Below are positions 32,045-42,330 of a stretch of 64,000 bases of DNA, in pieces (within the stretch, counting starts at the first letter, position 1; every line of letters starts with the position of its first letter). The notes under the pieces are model-generated. The model was not told the DNA's origin, did not search any database, and saw only the letters and a program-made list of their open reading frames with translations. The position numbers and the translations under genes are program-made. Source of the stretch: Piezodorus guildinii. Taxonomy: Eukaryota > Arthropoda > Insecta > Hemiptera > Pentatomidae. The stretch lies in contig CM041295.1 of the NCBI GenBank assembly GCA_023052935.1, positions 104,456,711-104,520,710 of the forward strand. Reading direction: 5' to 3'.

Positions 32045-33385
32045 AAAGCAACGGGGGCAGATTTGCCATCTTAACTCGGCTATATCCTTTTTAGTATGTT
32101 TTATGCAAAGCATTTATCATGGTAAAGCAAAAAGTACAAGTCAGCCAACTCAAAACGGGTGGATTACAAAATTGCGGTCATTCAAAAAGAGAATATCACT
32201 CTTTTCCAACATACTTATGGTTACTATCATGGAAACGGCTCATCCTATGAGGATAATCCCTATAAAGTAATTCATCAAGTATTTAATAAGCTTTAATTTG
32301 AGTGTTAAAAGACATTTGTAAGTTTAATATTCAAGGATACAGAGGTATAATATTGTTTTTTTGTTGTTTTTTTTGCGGAAAACGAGATATCACTTTTTTC
32401 TAACATTATCATGGTTACTATCATGGAAAGAGCTAATCCTATGAGGATAATCGTTACTGAGTAAATTTTTACGTATTTAATAAACATCCATTAGAGAGAT
32501 AAAAGACATTTGTATGTTTAATATTCAACGAAATAGAGGTATTACAACAAAAAACGCACTCTTTTCTAACATAATTATGGATACTATCATGGAAACCGCT
32601 CATCCTATGAGGATAATCGTTATAGCAAATAATATAGAAAATCAAATAACCTTTAATTTGAGTTGTGTAACACGTCTTTATCACCAATAGTTATAGAGAT
32701 ATCGTTCTTACAAAAAAACGGAAACCGAGAAATTTATCATTTTTGACATTAATTTGGTTGATATCATAGAAACGTCTGTTCCTTGCAATTTAATGGCAAT
32801 AAACTACTTTACGAGGCATACAAATTAGCTTTATATAGTGGAATAATGGAAATCCGTAGGTTAAATACTCCCCAACTTAATGTCAGTGCAATTATTACAT
32901 GCGTCAGACATTGTCCCTAAAAATCCAACATTGAAACACGTTTGCGGCGGCTTCCCATCCACTTTTCTGTAGCAGACTAGCGTCGTTTGATTCGTATTTT
33001 CGCCTAGAATTATGAGGTCAACAGGAATATCGTGGTCAAATGAGTCAGAATTATAATAATAATTATGTTAGAAAAGAGCGATACATCTGTTTTTAAAAAC
33101 TTTTTTTGTAATACCTATATACCGTTAAATAGCAGACGTACAAATGTCTTTTATCGCTCAAATAAAAGCTTATTAAATACTTGACGATTTACTTTATAAC
33201 GATTATCTTCATAGGATGTGTCGTTTCCATGATAATAACCATAATTATGTTAAAAAAGAGTGATATTCCCTTTTTGAATGGCCGCCATTTTTTAATCCAT
33301 CCTTTTCAAATTGGCGGACGAATTATATTGATAGATGCTTTTCATAAAAAATACTAAAAATTTTGATAAAATGGGTTGCATTTTT
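32045..33385. mobile_element. Foldback-like element with ~170-bp internal tandem units
   Basis: Sequence from about 32045 to 32320 reappears inverted at about 33385 down to 33100 (for example TTCAAAAAGAGAATATCACTCTTTT at 32187, inverted at about 33277). The left side contains three successive units at about 32195, 32385 and 32560, each with ACTATCATGGAAA...CTCATCCTATGAGGATAAT and AAAGACATTTGTA. The right arm contains at least one inverted unit. A unique core (about 32720-33050) has no coding frame. Just past the right end, GGGAGGTAAGTGAAAGTCGTG (33410-33430) is the R terminus. Confidence 0.65.
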
Positions 33386-33840
33386 CGTTGCTGGCTCACG
33401 GACTATAAGGGAGGTAAGTGAAAGTCGTGCGAATACGAACACTAGTTTTTAATTTTTGAATGGATTAATGTAAAATAGTACGGTGGCCTGTAGAGTGAGC
33501 ACTGAGCAGTGGACGTTGGTCCGTCTTGTGATATTGGAGAGTGGCTGTCAGAGCGACCGGTATCTCCTGTCACGATATTCGCAAGCCATCTATCGCCGGG
33601 GCGGCCCCGGGAAGCCGAAGCGCTATCGAACTCCTTCCCCGCTCGCTACATCAGCCTGTCGCTCCGGTTAATTATCTTCGTATGAGCTTTTGTGTTAGGA
33701 GTCCATACCCTCCTCTATTGCATCGAAATTAAATTTGTTAGATTAAAATACTAAAGTTCTGTACACACAGATCACTCTTACATTCTCAACCTGACACGTA
33801 AATTCTGAACAATTATAAGGGATTTTATATATAAAAATAA
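33386..33840. other. R terminus fragment and a short GC-richer island
   Basis: 33408-33430 matches the R end. 33480-33720 is GC-richer (GGGGCGGCCCCGGG near 33599) and single-copy here. Two overlapping frames there carry no recognisable domain. Confidence 0.4.
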
Positions 33841-34200
33841 TTATGTAAATTTATAGTACCATTTATTTTAAGTTGAATAATATAACAAAAGAGATAATTA
33901 TATTCAACAATCACTAACGTTTATGCGACTTCACTGTCCATTGCCTTCTTCAGCCTAATTTGTTAGAATTTTTTTTTCTAAAATCTTTATTAAACATCAA
34001 CATAAAAATAAAAACACGATATAGGGATTTTATAAGAATAACAGAAGAACACACCATAGTACAAAGTGTAAATGTATAAATAAAAGAAACAGTGATCCAA
34101 TAGACACCATAATGACAAATCGCAGTAAGATAGGTAATAAAAAAAAAATGTTATGGAAAATGTAAAAAGTGAGAATAACAGGTAAATCATATATTCATAC
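33841..34200 (-). repeat. Dispersed repeat P, hammerhead-like relic
   Basis: It shares with 36405-36690, 39190-39300 and 41390-41620 the minus-strand order CTGAAGAAGG-AATGGACAGTGAAG-CGCATAAACGT-AGTGATTGTTGAATATA. It then has, further left on the + strand listing, AATAGACACCATAATGACAAAT. The CTGAAGA...AAACG order recalls the hammerhead core, but the GAAAC box is eroded to ATAAAC. Probably an older Penelope-like terminal repeat. Confidence 0.45.
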
Positions 34201-34312
34201 GTTTTTGATTAATAGTGACAAATCAAATTAAAATTTTTAGAGACATTTTTCAAAAACGTCAAAAATCTACTACGTAATATAAAAATTAAATTTCATATTT
34301 TAAAAGCTTATT

Positions 34313-34313
<1 letters not shown>

Positions 34314-34396
<83 letters not shown>

Positions 34397-34404
34397 GTAT
34401 GTGT

Positions 34405-34442
<38 letters not shown>
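34314..34442. repeat. Compound (AT)n/(GTAT)n/(GT)n microsatellite
   Basis: An AT run at 34316-34384, then ATGT repeats, then a GT run to 34442. Confidence 0.95.
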
Positions 34443-34448
<6 letters not shown>

Positions 34449-34479
34449 GGGATGTTACGACTAATTTTTCATTAAAATT

Positions 34480-34815
34480 AAAATCAGCATTTTGCATCCC
34501 TTTACGAGTTTCTCAAAAACGACTCTAACCATTTTGATTAAACCCTGCTATATCGATGTAAAATTTAGTGGACTTTATTGTCATGTAGATTTGATTTGAT
34601 TGAAATCGCCTTTGTAGGTTTAATTTTAATTTCAGTTTCATGCAACTTGCCGTTTTGAGCTAGACGGACCATAAACACACCTTTTTGCGGGATTCAGTCA
34701 TTTGGAATCATGGGGTTGGAATCAAGGTATATTTTCAGTGAAAACTAGAATTCGAAATTTCATCTCAATATTTCATTATTATAAATATTTCACGTACATA
34801 TAAGTAAAAGTAAAA
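34480..34815. repeat. Mosaic of two R fragments
   Basis: 34490-34610 reads R in + orientation (TTTCTCAAAAACG...ATTTTGATTAAA...ATCGATGTAAAATTTA). 34620-34815 reads R in - orientation (CCTTTTTGCGGGA...GAAAACTAGAATTCGAAA) and ends CATATAAGTAAAAGTAAAA. This is a head-to-head rearrangement. Confidence 0.55.
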
Positions 34816-35555
34816 ATCCTATTCCATCTTTTGTTAATTATTTTATATAAAATAAATTTTTATATGAATGAAAATTCTTTTATTAAGTTCATTTTATGAA
34901 AGGAGGTAAGTAAAAGTTGTGTATACACGCAATGTATATATATATATATATATATTTTATAGAGAGAAAAATGCAACTTTATATTAAATGGGGAAAACTT
35001 GTGATACATTTTGATTAAAACAAAACAATCCGGTCTGGGAGTTCCGTACAAAATGTTCATCATCACTAAGATCCTACAATTTAAATTTTTATTGCCTAAA
35101 TTTGCATTTAGCTTTATGGTAATTGAGAGGGGCGGTTGCTAAGGAAATTTTTTTATATCCGTATGGGGGATATAAATTTGAGACTGAACTGTTCTTAAGA
35201 AACCTGATATTCTTTTCAATATCGAGTAAAAAATTCAGTAGTGCTTCTGATTTGCCTACGAAATGGGGGGAGTTGATATGCAACTCATGTATTATGTAGC
35301 TTATAGTGCTTATAAACTAAAACCGGGGCTTCCTTCTGTAGCCTCTTGTAGGCAATAAATAATCTCTGATATTTCTGGTCCCAGCCTCCTCTAATCATTA
35401 TTTTATTTATTTATTATTTAATAAATCGGACATTAAATCATCAGAGGGGTGTCATAAATAAACCATATCGGTATGGAAAAGATTTTTGGAGTGATGGAGT
35501 GTCACATTATTTATTCAATCTCAGTATTTTGCGATCAGCTAAAAAAAAAAAAAAA
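34816..35555. other. Unassigned; includes an R-terminus-like phrase
   Basis: GGAGGTAAGTAAAAGTTGTGTATACACGC (about 34901) resembles the R end. 35060-35400 is moderately balanced and single-copy here. The frame 35089-35283 (-) has no recognisable domain. Confidence 0.35.
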
Positions 35556-35559
35556 ATGC

Positions 35560-35690
35560 ATTTAAAGTGAAAAAATCTGGTGCGCGCAACACACGACTTT
35601 CACTCACCCATTTGTTTAAAATTAAATTTAAAGATAGAAATAAATTTTAACGAATTAAATATTTTTAATTTCAATAGAAACTGTGTTTTA
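35560..35690 (-). repeat. R repeat, terminal fragment
   Basis: AAATCTGGTGCGCGCAACACACGACTTTCACTCACC (about 35573-35608) is the R end on the minus strand and one of the better preserved termini. The match fades by 35690, followed by A-rich sequence. Confidence 0.65.
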
Positions 35691-35773
35691 TTATAAAAAA
35701 AAAAAATAAAAAAAAAAAAATAAAAAAAATATACAACCATGAAAAACTTCAGTACACGTAAAATTCGTACTGT

Positions 35774-36016
35774 TCATACCAACGCTGTGCAATGAGGTAT
35801 TCGGCCGAGATCACGTAATTCCGCCAGGGTTTTTTCCCATTTTAGAGTACCCACTTTATAGAGGCTGTGTCTGCCCAGGAGGGTCTCCATACCACAGGAT
35901 CGCCCTCCGGCCGAAATAACAGGATAAATAATATTTCGCAACAACAGGGATTCGAACTCAGGACCCAGAGCAGAGTAGACTACCGCTCTATCCACTAGAC
36001 CACGCCAGCTCCCTAT
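35774..36016 (-). mobile_element. SINE family S1, full-length copy
   Basis: The minus strand begins GGGAGCTGGCGTGGTCTAGTGGATAGAGCGG, a tRNA-like A box. About 50 bases on it has GAGTTCGAATCCC, a near-perfect B box. The body then follows: CGAAATATTATTTATCC, CCTCCTGGGCAGACACAGCC, TATAAAGTGGGTACTC, ACCCTGGCGG, and CTCATTGCAC near the end. The promoter boxes look usable. Confidence 0.8.
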
Positions 36017-36039
36017 CAAATAATCTATTTTTTTTTTTA

Positions 36040-36215
36040 TCAACAACAATAAGTTTATTGTTATTTCACTCCTTATTGATTTTGTTTTGTATAAATGATA
36101 TTGTATTATTATTTTATAAATTTATTATTTTGCATAGATTGTGTGAATGTTGTACTTTATCACTATTATAAATGTCCTAAATTGGATTGATTTAATATTA
36201 CTCAATAAAGAATTG
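36040..36215 (+). mobile_element. Jockey-like LINE family B, terminal 3' UTR
   Basis: GTGTGAATGTTGTACTTTATCAC...GTCCTAAATTGGATTG...AATATTACTCAATAAAGAA matches the ends of the B copies at 16440-16512 (+) and 61070-61170 (-). Only the last 170 bp remain. Confidence 0.7.
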
Positions 36216-36269
36216 TTTCTGATTTTATAGGAGGATAATAAAAAAATAAAAAATAATATAATAACAACA

Positions 36270-36395
36270 TTTAAGCCTAAACAAACTATTTCGATAAGAA
36301 CAAATCCTAAATGTTATTAAAGCCTATTAAATTTTATGTCGATCCAGTGAGTTTAGTCAAAATGATGGAGCCGGTTATTTTTTTAAATCTACAAA
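36270..36395 (-). repeat. R repeat fragment
   Basis: ATGTTATTAAAGCCTATTAAATTTTATGTCGAT-CAGTGAGTTTAGTCAAAATGATGGAGCCGG follows the minus-strand R order around its GCGAGTTTAATCAAAATCGTCGGAACCG segment. Confidence 0.6.
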
Positions 36396-36404
36396 ATAAT
36401 AATA

Positions 36405-36850
36405 AGAGATTTTATATATACATAATTATGTAAATTTATGGTACCATTTATTGTAAATTAAATTATATAACAATAGAAATAACTATATTCAACAATCACT
36501 TACGTTTATGCGCCTTCACTATCCATTACCATCTTCAGCCTAGCAAAGAATATACCGTAGTACAAAGTATAAATATATAAAAAAAAGAAATAGTGAGCCA
36601 ATAGACACCATAATGACAAATAGCCGTAAGATATGCAATGAAAAAAAGTGTAATGGAAAATGTAAAAAGTGATCAAATTTATAGAGACATTTTTCAAAAA
36701 TGTATGATCAAATTAAGTAATTTTGCGTTATTTAAGCTATAAAAATTGTTTTTAGTCTTGAGAATGAGGATAAAGTCCCGAAACGTTGAAAAATAATGTA
36801 ATGCTAATTGAATAAAAATAAATTATATATATGAAATTTATTTATTACTT
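36405..36850. repeat. Dispersed repeat P with two hammerhead-like relics
   Basis: 36405-36690 is a P copy (minus-strand CTGAAGATGG...GCGCATAAACGTAAGTGATTG, then ATAGACACCATAATGACAAATAGC). 36753-36789 on the + strand reads GTCTTGAGAATGAGGATAAAGTCCCGAAACGTTGAA, with a GGA/TCC stem, an intact GAAACGTT box and a degraded CTGANGA. The two lie in opposite orientation about 200 bp apart. Confidence 0.45.
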
Positions 36851-36939
36851 TTTTGAATATGAAAAAACTAAACGAATCTTCCTAAAAAAGTATAAAAGAA
36901 AGAAATAAAATGGAACTTTAGGGAAAGAAATTTTGAAGA

Positions 36940-37335
36940 TTTGGAATTTAAGTAGTGTCAGACTATTTCAATCGGAATTAAACCTCTATGATATTAAAAC
37001 GTATCGATTATATATTGAAATAACGAGTTTAATAAAAATTGTAAAAAGGTGCAAATATACAGTCTTCTGGTTTCCTCAATTTCAGTAAAAAAAGATTGCT
37101 ATAACATATTAGGCATATTAGTTTCTAAGAACTTTTTTTTCGCACTAGACTTCCCCACACACAAACACGCGTATTCACACAGAACTAATATACGATGCTT
37201 GGTATGTAGCTCTCAGGGAATCCTGAAACACGTATTTCCGTAGAAAATTGGAATTCGAAAATTATCACGATCGCTTTACTTTCATTTCCTATACATGACT
37301 TTACTTACATTTCGTTTCTAGGCAAGTGAAAGTAA
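36940..37335 (-). repeat. R repeat unit, 5' half
   Basis: Minus-strand R order: GTCAGACTATTTCAATCGGAATTAAACC, ATATTGAAATAACGAGTTTAAT, an eroded CA tract, AAAATTGGAATTCGAAAATTATCACGATCGC, ending GGCAAGTGAAAGTAAAAG (about 37321-37338). Confidence 0.65.
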
Positions 37336-37474
37336 AAGAAAACCTTTACCTTTATAACCCATGCATAGTCCTGGCTAGAGTACTTAATGGGATTCGTATT
37401 GTTTCGGGGACAGATAAAGTGCAGTAATGGATTTTTATGCTGTTTTTTCTTCTTTTTTTTCAAACAAAAATATT

Positions 37475-38387
37475 TATTTATTTTTTTTATTTATTGAAAT
37501 TTACAACTGTATTAGTGAATACATCGAGTAAATTGGCTCATAATATAGATAATATACATGAAAAGACATGAAGAGAATATGCCCATTGGCAACACTTCAC
37601 TAGGTAATCTACTCTAGAAGGTCTCGAGGCCATCTTCTTTTCAGACCCCTCGGAGGATTGTCAGGAATGGTAGAGGAAGCTAGGATTGAAACTAGTGGGT
37701 TAATGTGGGAGTGGAGTTTGTCATGGAAGGAATGATACCTCGTACGGGCCAAATCAGCAACATATGGGACATTAAGGTCTTTTGGTTGGTGACAAAATAA
37801 GGAGCATTGAGGATTTTTCGAAGGATTTTGGATTGTAGGGATTGAATACGGGAAGAATTTGATGGTTTAGTAGAACCCCAAATCGTACGTCCAGATAGGC
37901 TTTATGATGGTAATATATATGAGCCTTTTGTAGTTAAGTGGAAGGTTAGAGCGTCTGTCCAGTAAGTGTTGAAGTAAGCGAAAGCGTTGGGCAGTTTCTT
38001 GTCGTTTCAGTCTTCTGTGCGGATTCCCAGTTAGTCGTTTGTCAAGTAGGAGTCCTAGATAGCGAATCTGTTCAACCAGGACTAGCGGAATATTATTAAA
38101 GGACACTGTAGGACAGGATGTCGTAGGTTTACGACGAAGGGTAAAGGTAATTTGGTGGGATTTGTTGGAATTGATTTTGATTCTCCAATTCTGACACCAT
38201 ACTTCAAGGTCTCGGATGTGGGATGGAAGAGTTTGAGAGCCAATAGTAGGATCATTATTGACTGATAACACACAAGTGTCATCAGCATAGGTAGAAAGGA
38301 AGGTGTTAGAATGGGTTGGGATATCAGCTGTAAAAACTGTGTAAAGAAGGGGTCCTAGGATACTGCCTTGAGGAACGCCAGCAGACT
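37475..38387 (-). mobile_element. Jockey-like LINE family A, longest copy
   Basis: 5'-truncated insert reaching from the RT B motif to the tail. The T-rich left edge and TTTATTGAAATTTACAACTG (about 37490-37510) mark the 3' end, and 37530-37620 is the UTR. The 5' junction is near 38387, where homology to other copies stops. No target duplication was confirmed. Confidence 0.85.
37620..38387 (-). pseudogene. Jockey-clade reverse transcriptase, C-terminal half
   Basis: From 38385 the minus frame reads SAGVPQGSILGPLLYTVF (RT motif B, palm). It continues with FLSTYADDTCVL (catalytic YADD, motif C), a WRIKINSNKSHQITF segment, and IRYLGLLLDKRL (thumb). RRLKRQETAQRFRLLQHLLDRRSNLP and RLIYITIIKPIWTY follow. 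A small deletion near 37890 shifts the frame and gives a stop at 37867. The usual continuation (RYHSFHDKL...LVSILASSTIPDNPPRGLKRRWPRDLL) can be read in another frame to about 37620. Motif A and the endonuclease domain are absent. Inactive. Confidence 0.85.
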
Positions 38388-38534
38388 GAAAACAAAAATA
38401 TGAATAGTTATTTCGATTTATAATATACATGTGAAAAGCCAACGATTTTACAAAAAAAAAAATCATCTGATATATAAAAGTTGCATAAAGCCTTTAAATG
38501 TGACCTCCAAAAACGGATCAAACTAACTGATTAT
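38388..38534. other. Short unassigned spacer
   Basis: Sequence between the LINE-A 5' junction and the large palindrome. ATATACATGTGAAAAGCC... and AACTAACTGATTATTATAAA are weakly R-like. Confidence 0.3.
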
Positions 38535-38912
38535 TATAAACACTTAAAAGAGCACACATTGACTTCCATTTGTCACTTAATTACTTTATTTTATACGCTT
38601 TCATATCTGTCAACGTTTCTGGGCTGTTTCCCCATTTTCAAGACTTATTTTTTTCATTATATAAATGCTCTTTCATATATAACCCATCTTTTTATTTCAT
38701 AGCACACTGCTATTTGTCCTTATGGGTGTTCATTGGCTTCATTAAGGACAAATAGCAGTGTGCTATGAAATAAAAAGATGGGTTATATATGAATAAGCAT
38801 TTATATAATGACAAAAATAAGTCTTGAAAATGGGGAAACAGACCCGAAGCGTATAAAATAAAACAATTAAGTGACAAATGGAAGTCAATGTGTGCTCTTT
38901 TAAGTGTTTATA
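38535..38912. repeat. Large near-perfect palindrome with hammerhead-like relics
   Basis: Arms 38535-38722 and 38743-38912 are inverted copies around a 20-bp spacer (38723-38742). The right arm lacks 18 bp present in the left (within 38600-38618), which accounts for the length difference. The left arm carries a minus-strand GTCTTGAAAATGGGGAAACAGCCC-A-GAAACGTTGAC, whose stem I (GTC/GAC) and stem II (GGG/CCC) still pair. The right arm has the same with GAAGCG. The centre shares AATAGACACC-type words with repeat P. Such a palindrome would fold back strongly in DNA or RNA. Confidence 0.85.
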
Positions 38913-39344
38913 TTAAGAAAAACTTCCAAAAAAATTAAAAAAGAAAAGAAACTGATTATTGTATTTAATGCTTTCTATCATAGGTCTTTTCAACTCGTTA
39001 GTTTGAAACAAAGTAGATTAATATGTAATATGAATATGAATGATTTTGATAACCGAATGTAGGAGTAAAGAGCAGAAATATTTTTTCAAAGTTAATTTTT
39101 ACTATCAATTATAGTACAATACCTATTTAATAGGAATGTGTAACATATCGTTAGAAATTTAAGAATTTTAGAAAAAAAATTTGAAACGCATTATGTTGAA
39201 GAAGGTAATAGATAGTAAAGTCGCATAAAGGTATGTGATTGTTGAATATACTGATTTCTATTGTAATATTATTTAATAAATTATGATCTTACCATAAATT
39301 TAAATTATCATTTTTACTTTTAAATTTACATAAATACTCTCAAA
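38913..39344. other. Unassigned, with a repeat P fragment
   Basis: 39190-39300 reads GAAGAAGGTAATAGATAGTAAAGTCGCATAAAGGTATGTGATTGTTGAATATA in + orientation, a P fragment. The remainder is AT-rich and unassigned. Confidence 0.4.
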
Positions 39345-39622
39345 TGAACCCGTGGCTGAGTTTCTAACGCGCTAGTCTCGCACGGCAAAAGTTGTGAGTT
39401 CGAATCCCATTATAAGGATATAATTAAATGGGGATTCAATTACAGCCTTTCCCCCGAGTATGTGAGACCCATCATCTTACTGGTGGCCACTCACAAAAAA
39501 AGGCGTAGTGAGTGATGACCCTATCCTATAAAATTTCACCGAAAAACGTTGTGAGTATATTCTCCCAGGAGATTACACCACGCGGACAAGGGCCTACAAG
39601 GCCTATCGCGCCAGAGAAATAA
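39345..39622 (+). mobile_element. SINE family S2, full-length copy
   Basis: The head CCCGTGGCTGAGTTTCTAACGCGCTAGTCTCGCACGGC is tRNA-like, with an A box GTGGCTGAGT and a B box GAGTTCGAATCCC (about 39398-39410). The body includes GAGTATGTGAGACCCATC, GGTGGCCACTCAC, GTGAGTGATGACCCTATCC and a GATTACACCACGCGGACAAGGGCC end. The head resembles a tRNA with a long variable arm (Leu or Ser type). Confidence 0.75.
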
Positions 39623-40209
39623 AAATTCTCAAATCGACTATAACTTGTAAGGTATGTTAGCGTAGTGTTTGTCGCATACCAGATTTTTGTTTATATCGTC
39701 ACGTTAAAAGTGAATTCTAAAGGCTGAAAGAGGTGTGGGCGAATCGATAAGAGATGCATGGACTATTCTGAGTTATGCAAGCGGACAGGTATGAAGGTGA
39801 GGTAATATTGGATTGAGGATTATTGGATGCACAATGGAGTATTGTAAGGGCCTTTGTGAGGGAACTTCTATTTCTTCGACGAAGAAGGGACGTCGAAATT
39901 CGAGAAATTGGAATTGTTTCATTTTACAATAAGAAAGAATCAAGTGTGTTTAAGATTTTAAAGGAATTAGAGTTAAAAAGAAGTACATTGAGTTTCCATG
40001 GAAATATAAATTTTAGATTAAAGGAAATACTATAATTCATATATAAATGAAATGAAATGAAAAAAAAAAAATATTCTGGGACCCTTAAACAAGAACAATA
40101 AAAACAAAAAATTGCCTATGGTTCAGTTTCTTTTAAATAAATAACTACAACAAATTTAACACATCTACATATCTTTTCATACTTATATACACTTGGAGCA
40201 CGCCCTTAT
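39623..40209. other. Unassigned, with an R-terminus-like phrase
   Basis: GTAAGGTATGTTAGCGTAGTGTTTGTCGCATACCAGATTTTT (about 39648-39690) is a worn R end. The frame 39823-40035 has no recognisable domain. Confidence 0.35.
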
Positions 40210-40515
40210 ATATACACATATTTATACTACAGATACCTCTTTTACATTGGAACGGAAGTTTGAGATTCAAGTAGGTAATGGAAGACTTGATGTTTAATAG
40301 AAGAAAGATAGACGGTTTTACGGATATAGATAGGCAAGGAATTCCAAAATAATGATGAGCAAACGAGAAAGGATGCAGTTCTTGTGATGGGGTATAAATA
40401 TTGATTGATTAGTTTCTAGCATTTAACGAATGGATGTCTGAGTGGAGGGTGAGGAGCTCAGTTATATAGGAAGGTTTTCTATTTTTTAAGGTTTGGAATA
40501 GGTAAGAACCATATA
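40210..40515 (-). pseudogene. LINE (CR1/L2-like) C-terminal fragment
   Basis: The minus strand reads LLTLHSDIHSLNARN, then INIYTPSQELHPFSFAHHYFG, then after a shift NSLPIYIRKTVYLSSIKHQVFHYLLES. This parallels the C-termini at 62717-62940 and 63790-64000 (pattern -NTRS---IP-HRT---..SFA--A---WNSLP--IR---SL-SFK--L---LL). Only about 100 codons, frameshifted. Confidence 0.6.
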
Positions 40516-41389
40516 TAGGTAAGTAAATGAAAAATGCATTATCAATCTTCCAGCCATTGATACACCAATCTTACCTTATTTTTTTTATACTTTATACAAA
40601 TAATTTTCATTGTTCACACTTGTCACACGTCCATTTTCAAGGATTTATTCTTGTAAGGATTGATTAAGAATTGCCTTTGATTCCGTTGAACATTTCGCAA
40701 TGAAGAAGTGCTGGATACCCTACGGAACGGATCGAATCCCATGATCCACCATCCATGACATAACTCAAGCTCCCACCGACCCTTTCCTCTTCCCCCTCCC
40801 CCCACGAATGAAGGAGGAGATTCTGGTTTAAGTGGATGCTGGAAGGAGAGGGAAGGCATTAGACTAATGAGGCATCCTCATGACTCCGAATCTTTCAGGA
40901 ACTTTAGGAACTTGATCCAATCCTGGAATCTCCTCGGGAAGGTCGATTACTTTCCAGGCCGGGCTTAGAACTCTCCTCTTCCGTCGCCATTTTCTAATTC
41001 CTTATAACTTGTTACATCACTCTCTTTTAAATTCGGCAATTTAAGAAACAAATGTAAGTCTCTTAAAAACACTTATGGACGTTTCTCTTCTTTCCAAAGG
41101 TGCAATGTACCTATTTAATTTCATATTGAAGCTAGATTTGGTAATAAAACAGTTGCTTCCGAATTTTATTGATAAGAAAAATAAAAGAAATGGTGCGCAC
41201 AATACACGTTGACTTACCTCCCTCATAAAGTAAATGTTAGAAAAAGAAAGACGAAAATAAATAAGTTTTATTTATCAAATGTACAATGGACATATTATTA
41301 TAGAAAGTTGTTCAAGTATTAGGTTCTTTAAACTTACACATTTAAAGTTTTTCCAGTTTAGATAAATAAAACAAAAAATCTCCACATAT
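40516..41389. other. Non-coding, partly single-copy
   Basis: 40620-41000 is less AT-rich (CCCTCCCCCCACGAATG near 40792) and single-copy here. 41190-41225 is an R terminus on the minus strand (ATGGTGCGCACAATACACGTTGACTTACCTCC). The frame 40623-40859 (-) has no recognisable domain. Confidence 0.4.
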
Positions 41390-41620
41390 AATGACAAATT
41401 ACAGTTAGCTTTGATGGAAATATTTATATTAAATTAAATAATATAATAATAAAAATCATTATCTACAACAATAACTTAGGTTTTAGTATTTGCCGTCCCT
41501 CTACATTATCTTCTACAACTTTGTATGTTAGATAAGATTTTACTGATATTTTAAGTTTTCTAATGGCAAATTATAAATATATATTACTATTCTTAATGGA
41601 GGAAAACAAATTTAACCTAT
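41390..41620 (-). repeat. Dispersed repeat P, degenerate copy
   Basis: The minus strand reads AGTTGTAGAAGATAATGTAGAGGGACGGCAAATACTAAAACCTAAGTTATTGTTGTAGATAAT, in the same order as the P copies at 33841 and 36405 but further eroded. The AATGACAAATTACAGTTAG words at 41388 also fit. Confidence 0.4.
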
Positions 41621-42330
41621 CATAATATTTCTGTTGTGTGATTGAGTGTTCAGTTAGAGATAAAATTCCTTTATATTTACCCATTTATCACCATCATGGC
41701 TACCAACAAGAAATAATTAATTTTTAAGGGTATGAGAGAAATAAATTCTTAAATTTGGACATTTTGAAAAATAAAATAACTTCGATTTCTTAATGTGTGC
41801 CCCTTATAATCACAAACTGTTAAGGGGACGTTACTTTCAAGCTATTAAGAGTGCTGGCATCTAATATTAAGCACACTTACGACCGTCTAATAGCAACCTG
41901 ACCTCCTACACAAACCTAAAACCGTCCGGTTTAAAGAGTTTAGGAAAGTTTTTGTTGTATAAATAATTAGTTTCCATTGTTTTTCTTTTGGAATTATCTT
42001 TTCAAAAATGTTTCATCAGTCATTACATTTTTTCTAATGGTTTTAATTCTTTGTATGCTATACCTAAATATAAATATTAAGGGAACTTTATTACACAGTC
42101 CTTAAGGGAAACAACTGCTCCACCTATGGACATGTAGTGGCAGCTTCATGAACTTCTTTCAGAGACCTAAGACGGTCCCGTTGAGACAGGCAGATATAGG
42201 TAGGTATAGAATTTCTGAGGGTAGTATAGAGCGACATGCCAGACTATTTCAATGAGGATAATTCCTAAATGGTTACAAAGTTCATTTAGTTTCTCTTCAA
42301 TTCTAAACTAGGAGTTAGTTCAAAGCATCT
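41621..42330. other. Non-coding stretch, mostly unassigned
   Basis: 42240-42300 (CAGACTATTTCAATGAGGATAATTCCTAAATGG) resembles a minus-strand R fragment. The rest is not recognised. Confidence 0.35.

Noticed and set aside
35940..36010. Functional tRNA gene on the minus strand
   Set aside because: A and B boxes are good, but the acceptor arms do not pair and the sequence continues into the S1 body found at other loci.
35774..36049. 91-codon minus-strand frame
   Set aside because: It is the S1 SINE, with A and B boxes, read through as protein.
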